From NCBI GenBank assembly GCA_023407575.1, contig JAEYLX010000069.1, forward strand, positions 124,001-188,000: 64,000 nucleotides of DNA, given 5' to 3'. This document shows, piece by piece, positions 26,287 to 34,881 of this stretch (position 1 is its first letter; each line of letters starts with the position of its first letter). Source of the DNA: Bacillota bacterium (GTDB lineage Bacteria; Bacillota; Clostridia; Lachnospirales; Lachnospiraceae). The position numbers and the translations under genes were made by a program. The notes beneath the pieces are model-generated. The model saw only the letters and a program-made list of their open reading frames with translations, did not search any database and was not told the origin of the DNA.

Positions 26287-26805
26287 ATGTTTCGCAGATT
26301 TTATCCAAAACGGATAGCTGATTCTTCTTACGATATTGATTATGAGAAACTATATAAAGAAGGCTACAGAGGAATTTTATTTGATATAGATAATACCTTG
26401 GTGGCACATGGTGCAGATGCAACTCCAAGAGCCTTAGAATTATTTGCAAGGTTAAGGAAAATTGGATTTCAGACTTGTTTAATATCCAACAACAGTGATG
26501 AAAGGGTTCGTCGCTTTAATAAAGACATAAAGACGAACTATATTCATAAGGCGAATAAACCCTTTGTAAAAAATTATATTAGAGCAACTAAAATAATGGA
26601 CACTAGAATTGATCAGACTATTTTTGTAGGGGATCAGTTATTTACAGACGTTTATGGGGCAAATCGAATTGGTATGATGACCTACCTTGTGAAACCAATT
26701 CATCCTAAGGAAGAGATTCAGATTGTTTTTAAACGTAAATTGGAACGTATTGTCTTATATTTTTATCGAAAGGATCTTGCTACGGGAAAGATAAAGCAAG
26801 ACTAG
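26287..26805 (+). CDS. yqeG: YqeG-family HAD phosphatase
   Basis: 172-residue HAD subfamily IIIA protein. Motif I GILFDIDNTLV (nucleophile Asp), motif II LISNNS, motif III Lys in NKPFVKNY, motif IV FVGDQLFTDVYGA. ATG after AGAGGAGACTCCAT. YqeG proteins are widely conserved phosphatases in Firmicutes, often near ribosome-assembly or shikimate genes; a phosphatidylglycerophosphate phosphatase role has been shown for distant homologues. It sits 6 nt upstream of aroK. Confidence 0.9.
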   Translation: MFRRFYPKRIADSSYDIDYEKLYKEGYRGILFDIDNTLVAHGADATPRALELFARLRKIGFQTCLISNNSDERVRRFNKDIKTNYIHKANKPFVKNYIRATKIMDTRIDQTIFVGDQLFTDVYGANRIGMMTYLVKPIHPKEEIQIVFKRKLERIVLYFYRKDLATGKIKQD

Positions 26806-26811
26806 TAACTT

Positions 26812-27339
26812 ATGGTATCTAAAAAGCACAATATTGTATTAATTGGATTTATGGGCTCTGGTAAGACAAGCGTGGGCAGATGTTTGGCGGATTTGCTTAC
26901 ATATCAGTTCAGAGACACAGATCAACTCATTGAGCGTAGATTGTCCGATACGATATCTCATATCTTTGAGGTTCAAGGAGAAGAATACTTTCGTACACAA
27001 GAAACCGAACTTCTAAAGGAGCTGGTTGCAGAGCTTAACAACACTGTAGTGTCAACTGGCGGAGGTTTACCGATTAGAGAACAGAACTCTAGGTTGTTAA
27101 AGGAACTAGGTTATGTGGTTTTTTTGAAATCCTCCAAGGAGACAACCCTGGCACGATTAAAGGGAGATACCTCCAGACCCTTACTTCAGGGTGAGGATGT
27201 AGATAAAAAGGTGGAACGCATGCTAGAAGTTCGAACGCCGATTTATGAAAATGCAGCACATAAAACCATTATGACAGATAGAAGATCCATCCAGGAAGTC
27301 GCTCATTTGATTATGGAGAATTATTTAAAACAAATATAG
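26812..27339 (+). CDS. aroK: Shikimate kinase
   Basis: 175 residues. P-loop GFMGSGKTSVGR, shikimate-binding Asp in RDTDQLIE and the GGG motif VSTGGGLPIR are all present, with Arg in the lid RLKGDTSRPLL. It phosphorylates shikimate at the 3-OH on the path to chorismate. It starts 6 nt after yqeG with no strong ribosome site, so translational coupling is likely. Confidence 0.95.
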   Translation: MVSKKHNIVLIGFMGSGKTSVGRCLADLLTYQFRDTDQLIERRLSDTISHIFEVQGEEYFRTQETELLKELVAELNNTVVSTGGGLPIREQNSRLLKELGYVVFLKSSKETTLARLKGDTSRPLLQGEDVDKKVERMLEVRTPIYENAAHKTIMTDRRSIQEVAHLIMENYLKQI

Positions 27340-27467
27340 ATTAAAAATGCTTTTGCTAACAATAATCTAGATTAATTACAAAGCTATCTATTTTAATTTA
27401 GTAAGGTTAATGGAATAATCTTTTAACCATTGTGCAAAAAAACATGTGTAGATAAGGAGGAGTAAGT

Positions 27468-27908
27468 ATGAAGATTTTAGTGCTGAATGGTCCAAATCTT
27501 AATTTTCTTGGGATTCGTGAAAGAGGAATCTACGGTACGCAGGATTACAACTATTTGCTAGAGTTATTGGAAAAGAAAGCAGTGCAGAGCGAAATTGTAA
27601 TTGAAACTTTTCAAAGCAATAGTGAAGGAGAAATAATCGATCGAATTCAGAAAGCATACCAGGATGAGGTTGACGGCATTGTTATTAATCCAGGTGCTTA
27701 CACTCATTACAGCTATGCGATAAGAGATGCATTAGCCTCAATAGCTGCACCTAAGATTGAAGTACATATATCTAACATCCACCAGAGAGAAGAATTTCGT
27801 CACACCTCGGTGACTGCAGCTGTATGCACAGGGCAGATAGCAGGGCTTGGATTAAAAGGATATTTACTGGCAGTAGATGCAATTATGGATATACAAAAGC
27901 AAGAATAA
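27468..27908 (+). CDS. aroQ: 3-dehydroquinate dehydratase, type II
   Basis: 146 residues, the small dodecameric type II enzyme. Active-site Tyr in RERGIYGTQ, NPGAYTHYSYAIRDAL, and EVHISNIHQREEFRHTS holding the catalytic His and Arg. Converts 3-dehydroquinate to 3-dehydroshikimate. Strong AAGGAGGAGTAAGT before ATG. It follows aroK by 128 nt and precedes the peptidase gene, the order seen in many Firmicutes. Confidence 0.97.
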   Translation: MKILVLNGPNLNFLGIRERGIYGTQDYNYLLELLEKKAVQSEIVIETFQSNSEGEIIDRIQKAYQDEVDGIVINPGAYTHYSYAIRDALASIAAPKIEVHISNIHQREEFRHTSVTAAVCTGQIAGLGLKGYLLAVDAIMDIQKQE

Positions 27909-27968
27909 GAAACAGTCAATATATAAGAATTAGCATATAAAATAATTAAACAGAAGGACAGGTAGAAC

Positions 27969-29033
27969 ATGAATAACTATTTAAGAGTACAAGAATTACT
28001 AAAGAAATTGGAATTAGGCGCTCTTTTAATATCCAATGAGGATAATATTCGTTATATCAGTGGATATGCTGGAGAAGGTTATGTTTATATTTCTGAAAAG
28101 AGACATACTATCATTACAGATTTTCGTTATACCATTCAAGCAGAAAATGAGTCACCAGATTATGAAGTAATTACAATTGGTAATGGTGGTTATGAAGAAG
28201 CACTAAATGATATTCTGGTATCCGATACTGTTGATAGACTTGGCTTTGAATCAAATGATATGCTGTTTGCTAAATATACCAAGTTTAAAGAAAATCTAAA
28301 ATTAAAAGAGTTAGTTCCAGTTGGTAATGATCTTACAGATATGAGAAGAATTAAAACAGCAAAGGAACTTGAATATCTTAAAAAAGCGGAATCTATTGGC
28401 GATGAGGTGTTTACTGAAATCCTTACCTTTATTAAGCCTGGTATGACAGAGCTTGAGGTTGCAGCAAGAATTGAATATTTGTTAAAGGTAAAAGGTGGTC
28501 AGGGATTAAGCTTTAAAGCAATAGTAGCATCAGGTATTAATTCTTCTATGCCACACGCAATTCCTTCCCAGAAAAAGATAGAAACTGGAGATTTCTTAAC
28601 AATGGATTTTGGTTGCATCTATGAGGGATATTGCTCTGATATGACAAGAACCATTGTGATTGGTAAAGCAAGCGAAAAACAAAAGGAAGTATATAATACT
28701 GTTTTGAAGGCGCAGTTGGCTGCACTGGATTTTATTAAGGCAGGTTATAAAGGAAAAGAAATTGATAAAGTAGCAAGAGATATTATCTATGGTGCAGGTT
28801 ATGAGGGCTGTTTTGGACATGGATTGGGTCATAGCGTTGGATTGCATATTCATGAGAATCCAAGGTTATCTATGTTAGAAGAGGATATTATCCTTGCTGG
28901 TATGACTGAAACAGTAGAGCCGGGTATCTATATTAAAGGCTTTGGTGGAGTTAGAATTGAGGATATGGTAGTAGTTACAGAGAAAGGACATGAGAACTTC
29001 ACCTTCTCTGATAAGAGCTTAATTGAGCTATAA
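27969..29033 (+). CDS. Xaa-Pro aminopeptidase-type M24 peptidase
   Basis: 354-residue pita-bread metallopeptidase. An N-terminal creatinase-like domain is followed by the catalytic domain with metal ligands in TMDFGCIYEGYCSDMTRT (two Asp), GHGLGHSVGLHIHE (His), VEPGIYI (Glu) and RIEDMVVV (Glu). Cleaves the N-terminal residue before proline. No signal peptide. It lies between aroQ and efp, the usual position of YqhT/PepP homologues. Confidence 0.94.
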   Translation: MNNYLRVQELLKKLELGALLISNEDNIRYISGYAGEGYVYISEKRHTIITDFRYTIQAENESPDYEVITIGNGGYEEALNDILVSDTVDRLGFESNDMLFAKYTKFKENLKLKELVPVGNDLTDMRRIKTAKELEYLKKAESIGDEVFTEILTFIKPGMTELEVAARIEYLLKVKGGQGLSFKAIVASGINSSMPHAIPSQKKIETGDFLTMDFGCIYEGYCSDMTRTIVIGKASEKQKEVYNTVLKAQLAALDFIKAGYKGKEIDKVARDIIYGAGYEGCFGHGLGHSVGLHIHENPRLSMLEEDIILAGMTETVEPGIYIKGFGGVRIEDMVVVTEKGHENFTFSDKSLIEL

Positions 29034-29177
29034 AAAGTAAGCTATAAGTTATGAAAATAGCTCTAAGTTGGATAACAGTTTAATTACTAAATTTGGGCTT
29101 GATCAAAAAAAACAGTTGCAAAAAATTATAGGTTATTATAGACTAAAGAGTAGTCAATTTTAAGGAGGATTTTCAGT

Positions 29178-29735
29178 ATGGTTTCAGCAGGCGATTTCAG
29201 AAACGGCCTAACAATTGAAATGGACAATAATATATATCAGATTATTGAATTTCAACATGTAAAACCGGGTAAAGGCGCAGCATTTGTAAGAACAAAATTA
29301 AAGAATATTAAAAATGGTGGTGTGGTTGAAAGAACCTTCCGTCCAACAGAAAAATATCCACCTGCACATATCGAGAGAAGCGATATGCAGTATTTATATT
29401 CGGATGGTGATCTATTCCACTTTATGAATGTAGAGACCTATGATCAGATCGGTATGAATGAGGATTCCATCGGTGATTCTCTTAAATTTGTTAAAGAAAA
29501 CGAAATGGTTAAGATGCTTTCTCATAATGGACAAGTATTTGCAATCGAACCTCCGTTGTTTGTAGATCTTCTTATTACAGAGACAGAGCCAGGTTTTAAA
29601 GGTGATACAGCGCAGGGCGCAACAAAGCCTGCAATTGTTGAAACTGGAGCTACCGTATATGTACCTTTATTCGTTGAGCAGGGTGACAGAATACAGATAG
29701 ATACCAGATCCGGCGAATATATGAAGAGAGTATAA
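29178..29735 (+). CDS. efp: Elongation factor P
   Basis: 185 residues in three beta-barrel domains. Domain I includes the tip loop HVKPGKGAAFVRTKLKN with the Lys that reaches the ribosomal P site; domains II and III end in GDRIQIDTRSGEYMKRV. Relieves ribosome stalling at polyproline stretches. AAGGAGGATTTTCAGT before ATG. Its 3' end and terminator are partly duplicated at 31060-31148, and the expected spoIIIA neighbour is displaced by about 15 kb. Confidence 0.97.
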   Translation: MVSAGDFRNGLTIEMDNNIYQIIEFQHVKPGKGAAFVRTKLKNIKNGGVVERTFRPTEKYPPAHIERSDMQYLYSDGDLFHFMNVETYDQIGMNEDSIGDSLKFVKENEMVKMLSHNGQVFAIEPPLFVDLLITETEPGFKGDTAQGATKPAIVETGATVYVPLFVEQGDRIQIDTRSGEYMKRV

Positions 29736-29804
29736 TCGAATACTAAAAATTAATATGAGCGCAATCTAAGGGAAATCAAGGTTTTCCATGGGTTGCGCTT
29801 TTTT
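29719..29804 (+). repeat. Direct repeat copy 1: efp 3' end plus terminator
   Basis: Covers the last efp codons (YMKRV and stop) and the GCGCAA/TTGCGC terminator. The same succession, diverged, recurs at 31060-31148. The two copies flank the first AraC-type gene. Confidence 0.75.
29759..29804 (+). terminator. efp terminator
   Basis: Stem GCGCAA (29759-29764) with TTGCGC (29793-29798), an inner GGAAA/TTTCC pairing and a T-run from 29799. Confidence 0.85.
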
Positions 29805-29900
29805 GTATGATTTGCTAAAGTAATAAGTGATAGCTTGAAAAGTTAATAACAATGTGGGTAGCGAACAGGTAGCTATTAAATAGACGATAGAAAACTAGTA

Positions 29901-29945
29901 GTAACATATAATTAAATAATGTAGGATAGCTACAAATGTAATTTT
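29901..29945 (+). repeat. Leader block, copy 1 of 3
   Basis: About 45 nt of AT-rich sequence shared with 31314-31358 and 31817-31860. The core is ATAATTAAATAATGTAGGAT followed by AGCTACAAATGTAATT. Each copy lies upstream of a plus-strand gene in the accessory region. It may carry promoters; no perfect -10/-35 pair is shared. Confidence 0.55.
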
Positions 29946-30083
29946 GGAATTCCTTTCACAATCGTTATCAATTACGAAGCAGAAAATTTATATTTTCAGT
30001 AACTAACCCGTCAATTTCTCTTAATAGAATAACGGGCAATATGAAATCTAATCTTTTATAATTGTTATCAAGGAGATGCGAAA

Positions 30084-30917
30084 ATGGATTGGGTAGATAG
30101 AATGAATAAAGCGATTGATTATATAGAAGAACACCTGACCGAAGAAATTAGTGAAAAAGAAATAAACAACATTACAGCGTGTTCATTCTCAATGTTTCAA
30201 GGCTCTTTCACACAAATTACAGGGGTTTCTCTTTCGGAGTATTTACGTCGTCGTAAGCTGACCTGTGCCGCATATGAGTTACAGAATACAGATGAAAAAG
30301 TAATTGATATTTCGTTAAAATATGGCTATAATTCTGCTGATGCGTTTACAGTTGCTTTTAAGCGATTGCATGGTGTTACTCCAACCGAAGCAAGATTTTC
30401 AGGTGTAACTCTCACATTTTATTGTCGTATTCGCTTCTCACTTAAAATTGAAGGAGTTGATAAAATGGACTACACCACTATTGAAAGATCATCATTCAAA
30501 GTAATTGGAATAAGACGTACAACACCATATGGCGGTGGTACGTGGGCGATTGTAAAAAGTGATGGAAGCAATGAGAAAATTTTGAAGATCAGTGGAAAAT
30601 TTTATGATTTAGGTCTATGCTTTGGATTTGGTGATGACGGAAGCAATGACTATATGTGCGGTATTGAATGGGATAAAGAAGATATTAAAGGCTTGGATAC
30701 CTATCAATATCCGAGTGTTACTTGGCTCAAATTTGAAGCTAAGGGCTCTATTGTGGGTCAAACTCTTGGAGGTGTATGGAAACGTATTCATGAGGAGTTT
30801 CTACCACAAAGCAAGTACAAGCTATCTGGACTTCCTACTATAGAAAAATATGTCAAATGGGATGATGCTGATGATATGTGTATTGTTGAGATTTGGCTTC
30901 CTGTTGCATTAAAGTAG
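30084..30917 (+). CDS. AraC-family regulator with C-terminal effector-binding domain
   Basis: 277 residues. The N-terminal ~105 residues are a two-helix-turn-helix AraC DNA-binding domain (DWVDRMNKAIDYIEEHL... SLKYGYNSADAFTVAFKRLHGVTPTEAR). The C-terminal ~150 residues from MDYTTIERSSFKVIGIRRT are a GyrI-like (AraC_E_bind) ligand domain. This is the Rob/BltR-like arrangement, with the sensor after the DNA-binding part. Ligand and targets unknown. ATG after CAAGGAGATGCG. It stands alone, flanked by duplicated efp terminator sequence. Confidence 0.9.
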   Translation: MDWVDRMNKAIDYIEEHLTEEISEKEINNITACSFSMFQGSFTQITGVSLSEYLRRRKLTCAAYELQNTDEKVIDISLKYGYNSADAFTVAFKRLHGVTPTEARFSGVTLTFYCRIRFSLKIEGVDKMDYTTIERSSFKVIGIRRTTPYGGGTWAIVKSDGSNEKILKISGKFYDLGLCFGFGDDGSNDYMCGIEWDKEDIKGLDTYQYPSVTWLKFEAKGSIVGQTLGGVWKRIHEEFLPQSKYKLSGLPTIEKYVKWDDADDMCIVEIWLPVALK

Positions 30918-31059
30918 TTTATTCCGAATAAGCATTAGGCGAAGTTCAATTGGTTCGTTATCTTTCACAACTGTGAGCAAAACCAAACAATATAGAGCAA
31001 TGAACGTAACAGATACGTAGCTAACAAAAATGTCTGAAACCTTATTAAAATAAGAACCC

Positions 31060-31148
31060 CGATATGAAGAGAGTATAATTGAATATTAAGAATTATTATT
31101 AGCGCAATTCATGAAAAATCAAGATTTTTCTAGGGTTGCGCTTTTTTT
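31060..31148 (+). repeat. Direct repeat copy 2: remnant of efp 3' end plus terminator
   Basis: ATATGAAGAGAGTATAAT (from 31062) repeats the codons for the efp C-terminus YMKRV and its stop. It is followed by TGAATATTAA-type sequence and a GCGCAA/TTGCGC terminator as after the real efp. No gene leads into it, so it is a duplicated fragment. Confidence 0.75.
31102..31148 (+). terminator. Terminator in the duplicated efp tail
   Basis: GCGCAA (31102-31107) pairs with TTGCGC (31136-31141). The inner perfect stem is GAAAAATC/GATTTTTC (31113-31130). A seven-T run follows. It lies about 185 nt beyond the AraC-type gene and can end its transcript. Confidence 0.85.
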
Positions 31149-31313
31149 GTGTCGTGTAATAAATAAAGAAAAATATGGTAAGACCACTTGAAACAATAGG
31201 GGTAACGAACAAGTAATCTTAATAATTTCAAGAATTTTATGATATGAAATTAATAGCTAACGTTTATAAAATTCATACTTACCAAGGTATTAATTTGGTC
31301 TCTAAAAATAGTG

Positions 31314-31358
31314 GTAACTTAAAATAATTTAATGTATGATATCAATAATATGATTAAG
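31314..31358 (+). repeat. Leader block, copy 2 of 3
   Basis: GTAACTTAAAATAATTTAATG followed by TATGATATCAATAATATGATTAAG matches copies 1 and 3. It lies about 100 nt upstream of the zinc-ribbon gene. The rest of 31149-31459 is AT-rich with nothing else that I recognise. Confidence 0.55.
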
Positions 31359-31459
31359 TAATCCTAAACTCTATTGAATAAATTATTTTATAGGAGTTTT
31401 ATGTCTGCCATTGATTCCTATTTATAGATTGCGTGAGTATAAAACGTGGAGGTAAAGTA

Positions 31460-31762
31460 ATGTATTGTCCTTATTGCAAAGCAGAACTATTGAAAAATAA
31501 TGGCGAGTTATATTGTAAAGTCGGAACTAGCTCTTTTTCTAAGCATATTGAGATGGTTTTTGAAGATAAAATTACTAATCTTAAAAAAGAGAAAGCACTC
31601 GTTCCTAAAGATGAAAACGAAGGACATTTCTTTTGTGTTAACTGTGGTAGCAAAATGATAAAAATTGAATCCATGCACGAGGTATGTAAAGATTGTGGTT
31701 TTGCAATAAATAAATCGATGTATTATGAAATAATTGAAAAAAACCCCCATTGTTCCTATTAG
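31460..31762 (+). CDS. Small zinc-ribbon protein
   Basis: 100 residues with two Cys-pair zinc ribbons. The first starts MYCPYCKAEL and pairs with a single distant Cys; the second is CVNCGSKM...CKDCGF. A charged linker (residues ~30-55) joins them. The start ATG at 31460 follows TGGAGG by 7 nt; an upstream GTG at 31433 lacks a site. Function unknown; possible nucleic-acid or protein-binding role. Confidence 0.75.
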   Translation: MYCPYCKAELLKNNGELYCKVGTSSFSKHIEMVFEDKITNLKKEKALVPKDENEGHFFCVNCGSKMIKIESMHEVCKDCGFAINKSMYYEIIEKNPHCSY

Positions 31763-31816
31763 AAATATAGTACATATTAGTGCAACTATAAATTGTTTCA
31801 GATAATGTAGACTGAT

Positions 31817-31860
31817 GAACTTATAATTAATAATGTATGATATCTATAAATGTAATTAAA
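31817..31860 (+). repeat. Leader block, copy 3 of 3
   Basis: GAACTTATAATTAATAATG followed by TATGATATCTATAAATGTAATTAAA. Closest to copy 1 at its 3' half and to copy 2 in the TATGATATC core. Lies 75 nt upstream of the LRR lipoprotein gene. Confidence 0.55.
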
Positions 31861-31934
31861 GAATATTTTACACAATAATTTGCGTTTGAAAATCGTAGAT
31901 AATTGATATAACCTGCTTAAATGGAGAAATCAAA

Positions 31935-33362
31935 ATGAAAAGAAGTAGTATAATTTTAATTGTCTTATTATTGCTTATGGGATGCAGCAATCAAAATCAA
32001 GAACAGCAAGTCAATCCAACCATCCTACCCACAAAAATAGCTACAAATGTTGAAAATAATTATGTGGCGATTGAGTTTAAAAATCCGCAATTAGAAGCGA
32101 AAGTTAGAGAGCATCTCGGGATATCAACATCAGATATAACTGAAAAAGATTTGCTGAAAATAAATGAGTTGGATTTGGATAATGTGGAAATTAGTTCTAT
32201 TACAGAACTAACAATATTCAAAAATTTAAAGATATTAAGATTGGGTTTCTCAAATATAAGCAATATTGAAGGAATTGAGGAGTGTACTAAGCTCGAGTCG
32301 CTCTGGCTAAGAAGAAATAATATAGACGATATAACCCCCTTAGCGTCATTAACATCATTAAAAGAATTAGATATAGCCGAAAATAACGTAAGGGATTTTA
32401 CGCCCATAGCAAACTTAACCAACTTAGTAAGCTTGGGAATTGGAGACAATAACGGCACTATATCTGACTTATCCTTTGTAAAAAACCTTGCTAAACTGGA
32501 ATCGCTTTATGCTCCTTGGTGTGGTAAAACAGATATCTATGCTTTATCAGATTTAACAGAGCTTAATTATTTGAATTTGATGTCGAATCGTATTACTGAT
32601 ATAACTCCATTAAAAAATTTAGAAAAACTCGACTATTTGCAATTGAATAACAATCAAATTGTGGATATTAGCGTACTTGAACAGTTACCTAACATTACAA
32701 GTATCTTTATTGAAGATAACCCCATTGATAATGAACAGAAGGAGAAATTTTTTGCAATAACGGAAAAAGAACTTAAGACGATACATTTTAAAGAGCAAGT
32801 ATCACAAGATTTGCCTTTATTTGATTTTGATGTTCAAGGCTATCGGACAAAAGACGGCTATAACTATGTAGCGAAAAGTATATCCATATCGAACGATGGG
32901 GAACTAATACAAAAAATTGAACTTACTCAAGATGAGGTAACAGGATATCCAACCAGTTATGATGAAAATTTTGGATTTACTATCGAAGATATGAACTTTG
33001 ATGGATACATGGATTTCAGGATTATTAAATATGTTCCGATTGGTCCAAATATATCATATTGTATGTGGGTTTGGAATTTAAAAACAAATCAATTTGATGA
33101 GAATTACGAGTTAGAACAAATTTTTGCACCAGTATTTGACCAAGATAAAAAATTAATCTCTTCCTTTACCCGTGGCTCTGCGACTGACCACTATGAGGAC
33201 ACATATCAGTATATTGATGGTAAGCTTACGCAGATAAAGTCCATTGCAACAGGTTATGTCAATGAGGAAGACCTACAGAATTCATACTATATAGAGCATC
33301 AATTAATCAATGGGAAATGGGAACTAATTAAAAAAGAAAAATATGATTTAGGTAGGGAATAA
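31935..33362 (+). CDS. Leucine-rich repeat lipoprotein
   Basis: 475 residues. A lipoprotein signal peptide ends in LLLMGC, so Cys17 would be lipidated and the protein anchored outside the membrane. After a short linker, residues ~60-270 hold about eight internalin-type leucine-rich repeats (NLKILRLGFSNIS..., L..L..L.L..N.I.DI.PL). The C-terminal ~190 residues form a separate beta-rich domain with EDMNFDGYMDFRI, a Ca-binding-like DxNxDGxxD pattern. Likely a surface recognition or binding protein. ATG after TGGAGAAATCAAA. Monocistronic. Confidence 0.88.
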   Translation: MKRSSIILIVLLLLMGCSNQNQEQQVNPTILPTKIATNVENNYVAIEFKNPQLEAKVREHLGISTSDITEKDLLKINELDLDNVEISSITELTIFKNLKILRLGFSNISNIEGIEECTKLESLWLRRNNIDDITPLASLTSLKELDIAENNVRDFTPIANLTNLVSLGIGDNNGTISDLSFVKNLAKLESLYAPWCGKTDIYALSDLTELNYLNLMSNRITDITPLKNLEKLDYLQLNNNQIVDISVLEQLPNITSIFIEDNPIDNEQKEKFFAITEKELKTIHFKEQVSQDLPLFDFDVQGYRTKDGYNYVAKSISISNDGELIQKIELTQDEVTGYPTSYDENFGFTIEDMNFDGYMDFRIIKYVPIGPNISYCMWVWNLKTNQFDENYELEQIFAPVFDQDKKLISSFTRGSATDHYEDTYQYIDGKLTQIKSIATGYVNEEDLQNSYYIEHQLINGKWELIKKEKYDLGRE

Positions 33363-33388
33363 ATACAGGAACTACGATTGCTATGTAA

Positions 33389-33660
33389 GTATTTTATGAG
33401 CCGCTGCCTTATTACCAGTTGTTAATGGATCAGTTCCCGGAATGGAGACAGGAATTGGAGATTGCCATGGAAGCTCTGGATGTTTGTGCCTCCTACGGCG
33501 GTTTTCTGTGGAGTCAGAGTTTTACTTTCGACGAAGCGGTTATGAAAAATTCAGAAGCCCTGAAGCTGGAAAAATCCTTGCAGAGGCAGGGCGTGAGGCT
33601 ATGTGTAGGGACTTTGAAGAGGTAGAACAGTTTGAAAAATATTACATGGGGAACATCTAA
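33389..33660 (+). pseudogene. Decayed gene fragment, frameshifted, no start
   Basis: An open frame from 33389 reads FYEPLPYYQLLMDQFPEW and on through ALKLEKSL. A +2 frame then continues with ILAEAGREAMCRDFEEVEQF to a stop at 33658-33660. The two frames together look like the C-terminus of one protein broken by a frameshift, with no 5' end. The local base composition is clearly more GC-rich than the flanks, suggesting foreign origin. The parent family was not recognised. Confidence 0.55.
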
Positions 33661-33724
33661 ATAACGAACAAGGATGAAACATCTACTTAAATTGAGTAAC
33701 TACGCAAACTTACAATACTATGGA

Positions 33725-33766
33725 GCAATTCACGAAAATCAAGTTTTTTGTGAATTGCATTTTTTA
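33725..33766 (+). terminator. Terminator before the PadR operon
   Basis: Perfect 9-bp stem GCAATTCAC (33725-33733) with GTGAATTGC (33750-33758), then ATTTTTTAT. The loop GAAAATCAAG is shared with the efp-type terminators. Confidence 0.85.
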
Positions 33767-33771
33767 TAGGA

Positions 33772-33800
33772 TTGACTTACATAGAACATCTATGTATAAT
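33772..33800 (+). promoter_or_regulatory. PadR operon promoter with embedded palindromic operator
   Basis: -35 TTGACT (33772-33777), exactly 17 nt, -10 TATAAT (33795-33800). Inside the spacer is a perfect palindrome TACATAGA-ACA-TCTATGTA (33778-33796) touching the -10. This is a strong candidate for autoregulation by the PadR protein encoded 40 nt downstream. Confidence 0.8.
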
Positions 33801-33839
33801 ATACCTAGAATGTCGATGTATGGTTAAGGAGGAAAATGA

Positions 33840-34184
33840 ATGGGTATTGATAAAGGCTTAATCGGAGGTAGTACAATTTTATTATTATTATCCTTACTTG
33901 AAGAAACAGATATGTATGGGTATGAGATAATAAAGAAACTTGAAGATAAATCCGATAATACATTTCAATTTAAAGAGGGCACGTTGTATCCTGTATTGCA
34001 TAAGCTCGAAAACAAGGGGTATGTTAAATCCTACAAATCCCAAAGCAGCGCAGGGAAAGAGCGAAAGTATTATCAAATAACTAACAATGGCAGGAAACAA
34101 CTTGTGGAAGAAAAGCAAAATTGGGAGAGGTTTTCCTTGTCCGTAAATAAAGTGATTGGTGGTGGCATTCATGCTTTCACCTAA
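33840..34184 (+). CDS. PadR-family transcriptional regulator
   Basis: 114-residue winged-helix repressor. LLLLSLLEETDMYGYEIIKKLED and FKEGTLYPVLHKLENKGYV are the PadR recognition signature, with the wing GKERKYYQITNNGRKQL. Small PadR proteins of this type usually control the membrane-protein gene cotranscribed with them. AAGGAGGAAAATGA before ATG. Overlaps the next gene by 14 nt. Probably binds the palindrome between its own -35 and -10. Confidence 0.93.
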   Translation: MGIDKGLIGGSTILLLLSLLEETDMYGYEIIKKLEDKSDNTFQFKEGTLYPVLHKLENKGYVKSYKSQSSAGKERKYYQITNNGRKQLVEEKQNWERFSLSVNKVIGGGIHAFT

Positions 34185-34881
34185 AAGTGATATTTATATA
34201 AAGGAAATACTGTCCTATGTTAAATTTAAATCTGATAGAAACGATATTCGTTCTGAGCTGGAGGATCACATAGAAGATAAAATGGAAGATTACTTAGAGC
34301 AGGGCTTTGCTGCCGATGAGGCAGAACGGTTATCCATTAGCGATATGGGCAATGCAAAAGAAATTGGTGAAGAACTCAATAAACAGCACAATCCGATTGT
34401 TGGCTGGATATGGAAAACAACAAACCTATTGCTGGTTTTAACTATATTTGCCTTTGGATATGTTTTTTACATTTTTATCAGTACATTCTTATACAGCAAC
34501 TTAATTAATGAAATTCCTAAGTCAAAGATAGTTTATAAAATTAATTTGAAAGAACAAGTTCAAATTGATGACCTGGTGATACGGTTTACTAATGTTATCT
34601 ATGATACGGATGGTAACATGAATATATTCTATGAGACTTATAGTAAAGCCATATGGGGAGCATATGGGGGACATGGGTACTTAGGAGAAGTAACAGACAA
34701 TTTGGGCAACAAATATATGTCCAGTTCCGGTATGGCGCATAGTGGAGGATTTGCATCGAAAGGTATTTGGACAATTGTTCACTTTTCGGATGATGCAGAA
34801 ATGTTAATAATAAACTATGATTTATACAACAGAAAATATAGGGTAGAGGTACCTTTAAAAGAAGGTGATAATTATGAGTAG
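34171..34881 (+). CDS. PadR-linked membrane protein with permease-prefix domain
   Basis: 236 residues. The N-terminal part (KFKSDRNDIRSELEDHIEDKMEDYLEQGF...SDMGNAKEIGEELN) is the helical domain that precedes DUF1700/DUF1129-like membrane proteins encoded beside PadR regulators. One transmembrane segment follows (LLLVLTIFAFGYVFYIFI), then ~130 residues outside the membrane, predicted beta-rich. ATG at 34171 lies inside the end of padR; an upstream GTG at 34156 is possible. Overlaps the third gene by 8 nt. Probably senses or responds to envelope state; the exact role is unknown. Confidence 0.8.
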   Translation: MLSPKSDIYIKEILSYVKFKSDRNDIRSELEDHIEDKMEDYLEQGFAADEAERLSISDMGNAKEIGEELNKQHNPIVGWIWKTTNLLLVLTIFAFGYVFYIFISTFLYSNLINEIPKSKIVYKINLKEQVQIDDLVIRFTNVIYDTDGNMNIFYETYSKAIWGAYGGHGYLGEVTDNLGNKYMSSSGMAHSGGFASKGIWTIVHFSDDAEMLIINYDLYNRKYRVEVPLKEGDNYE

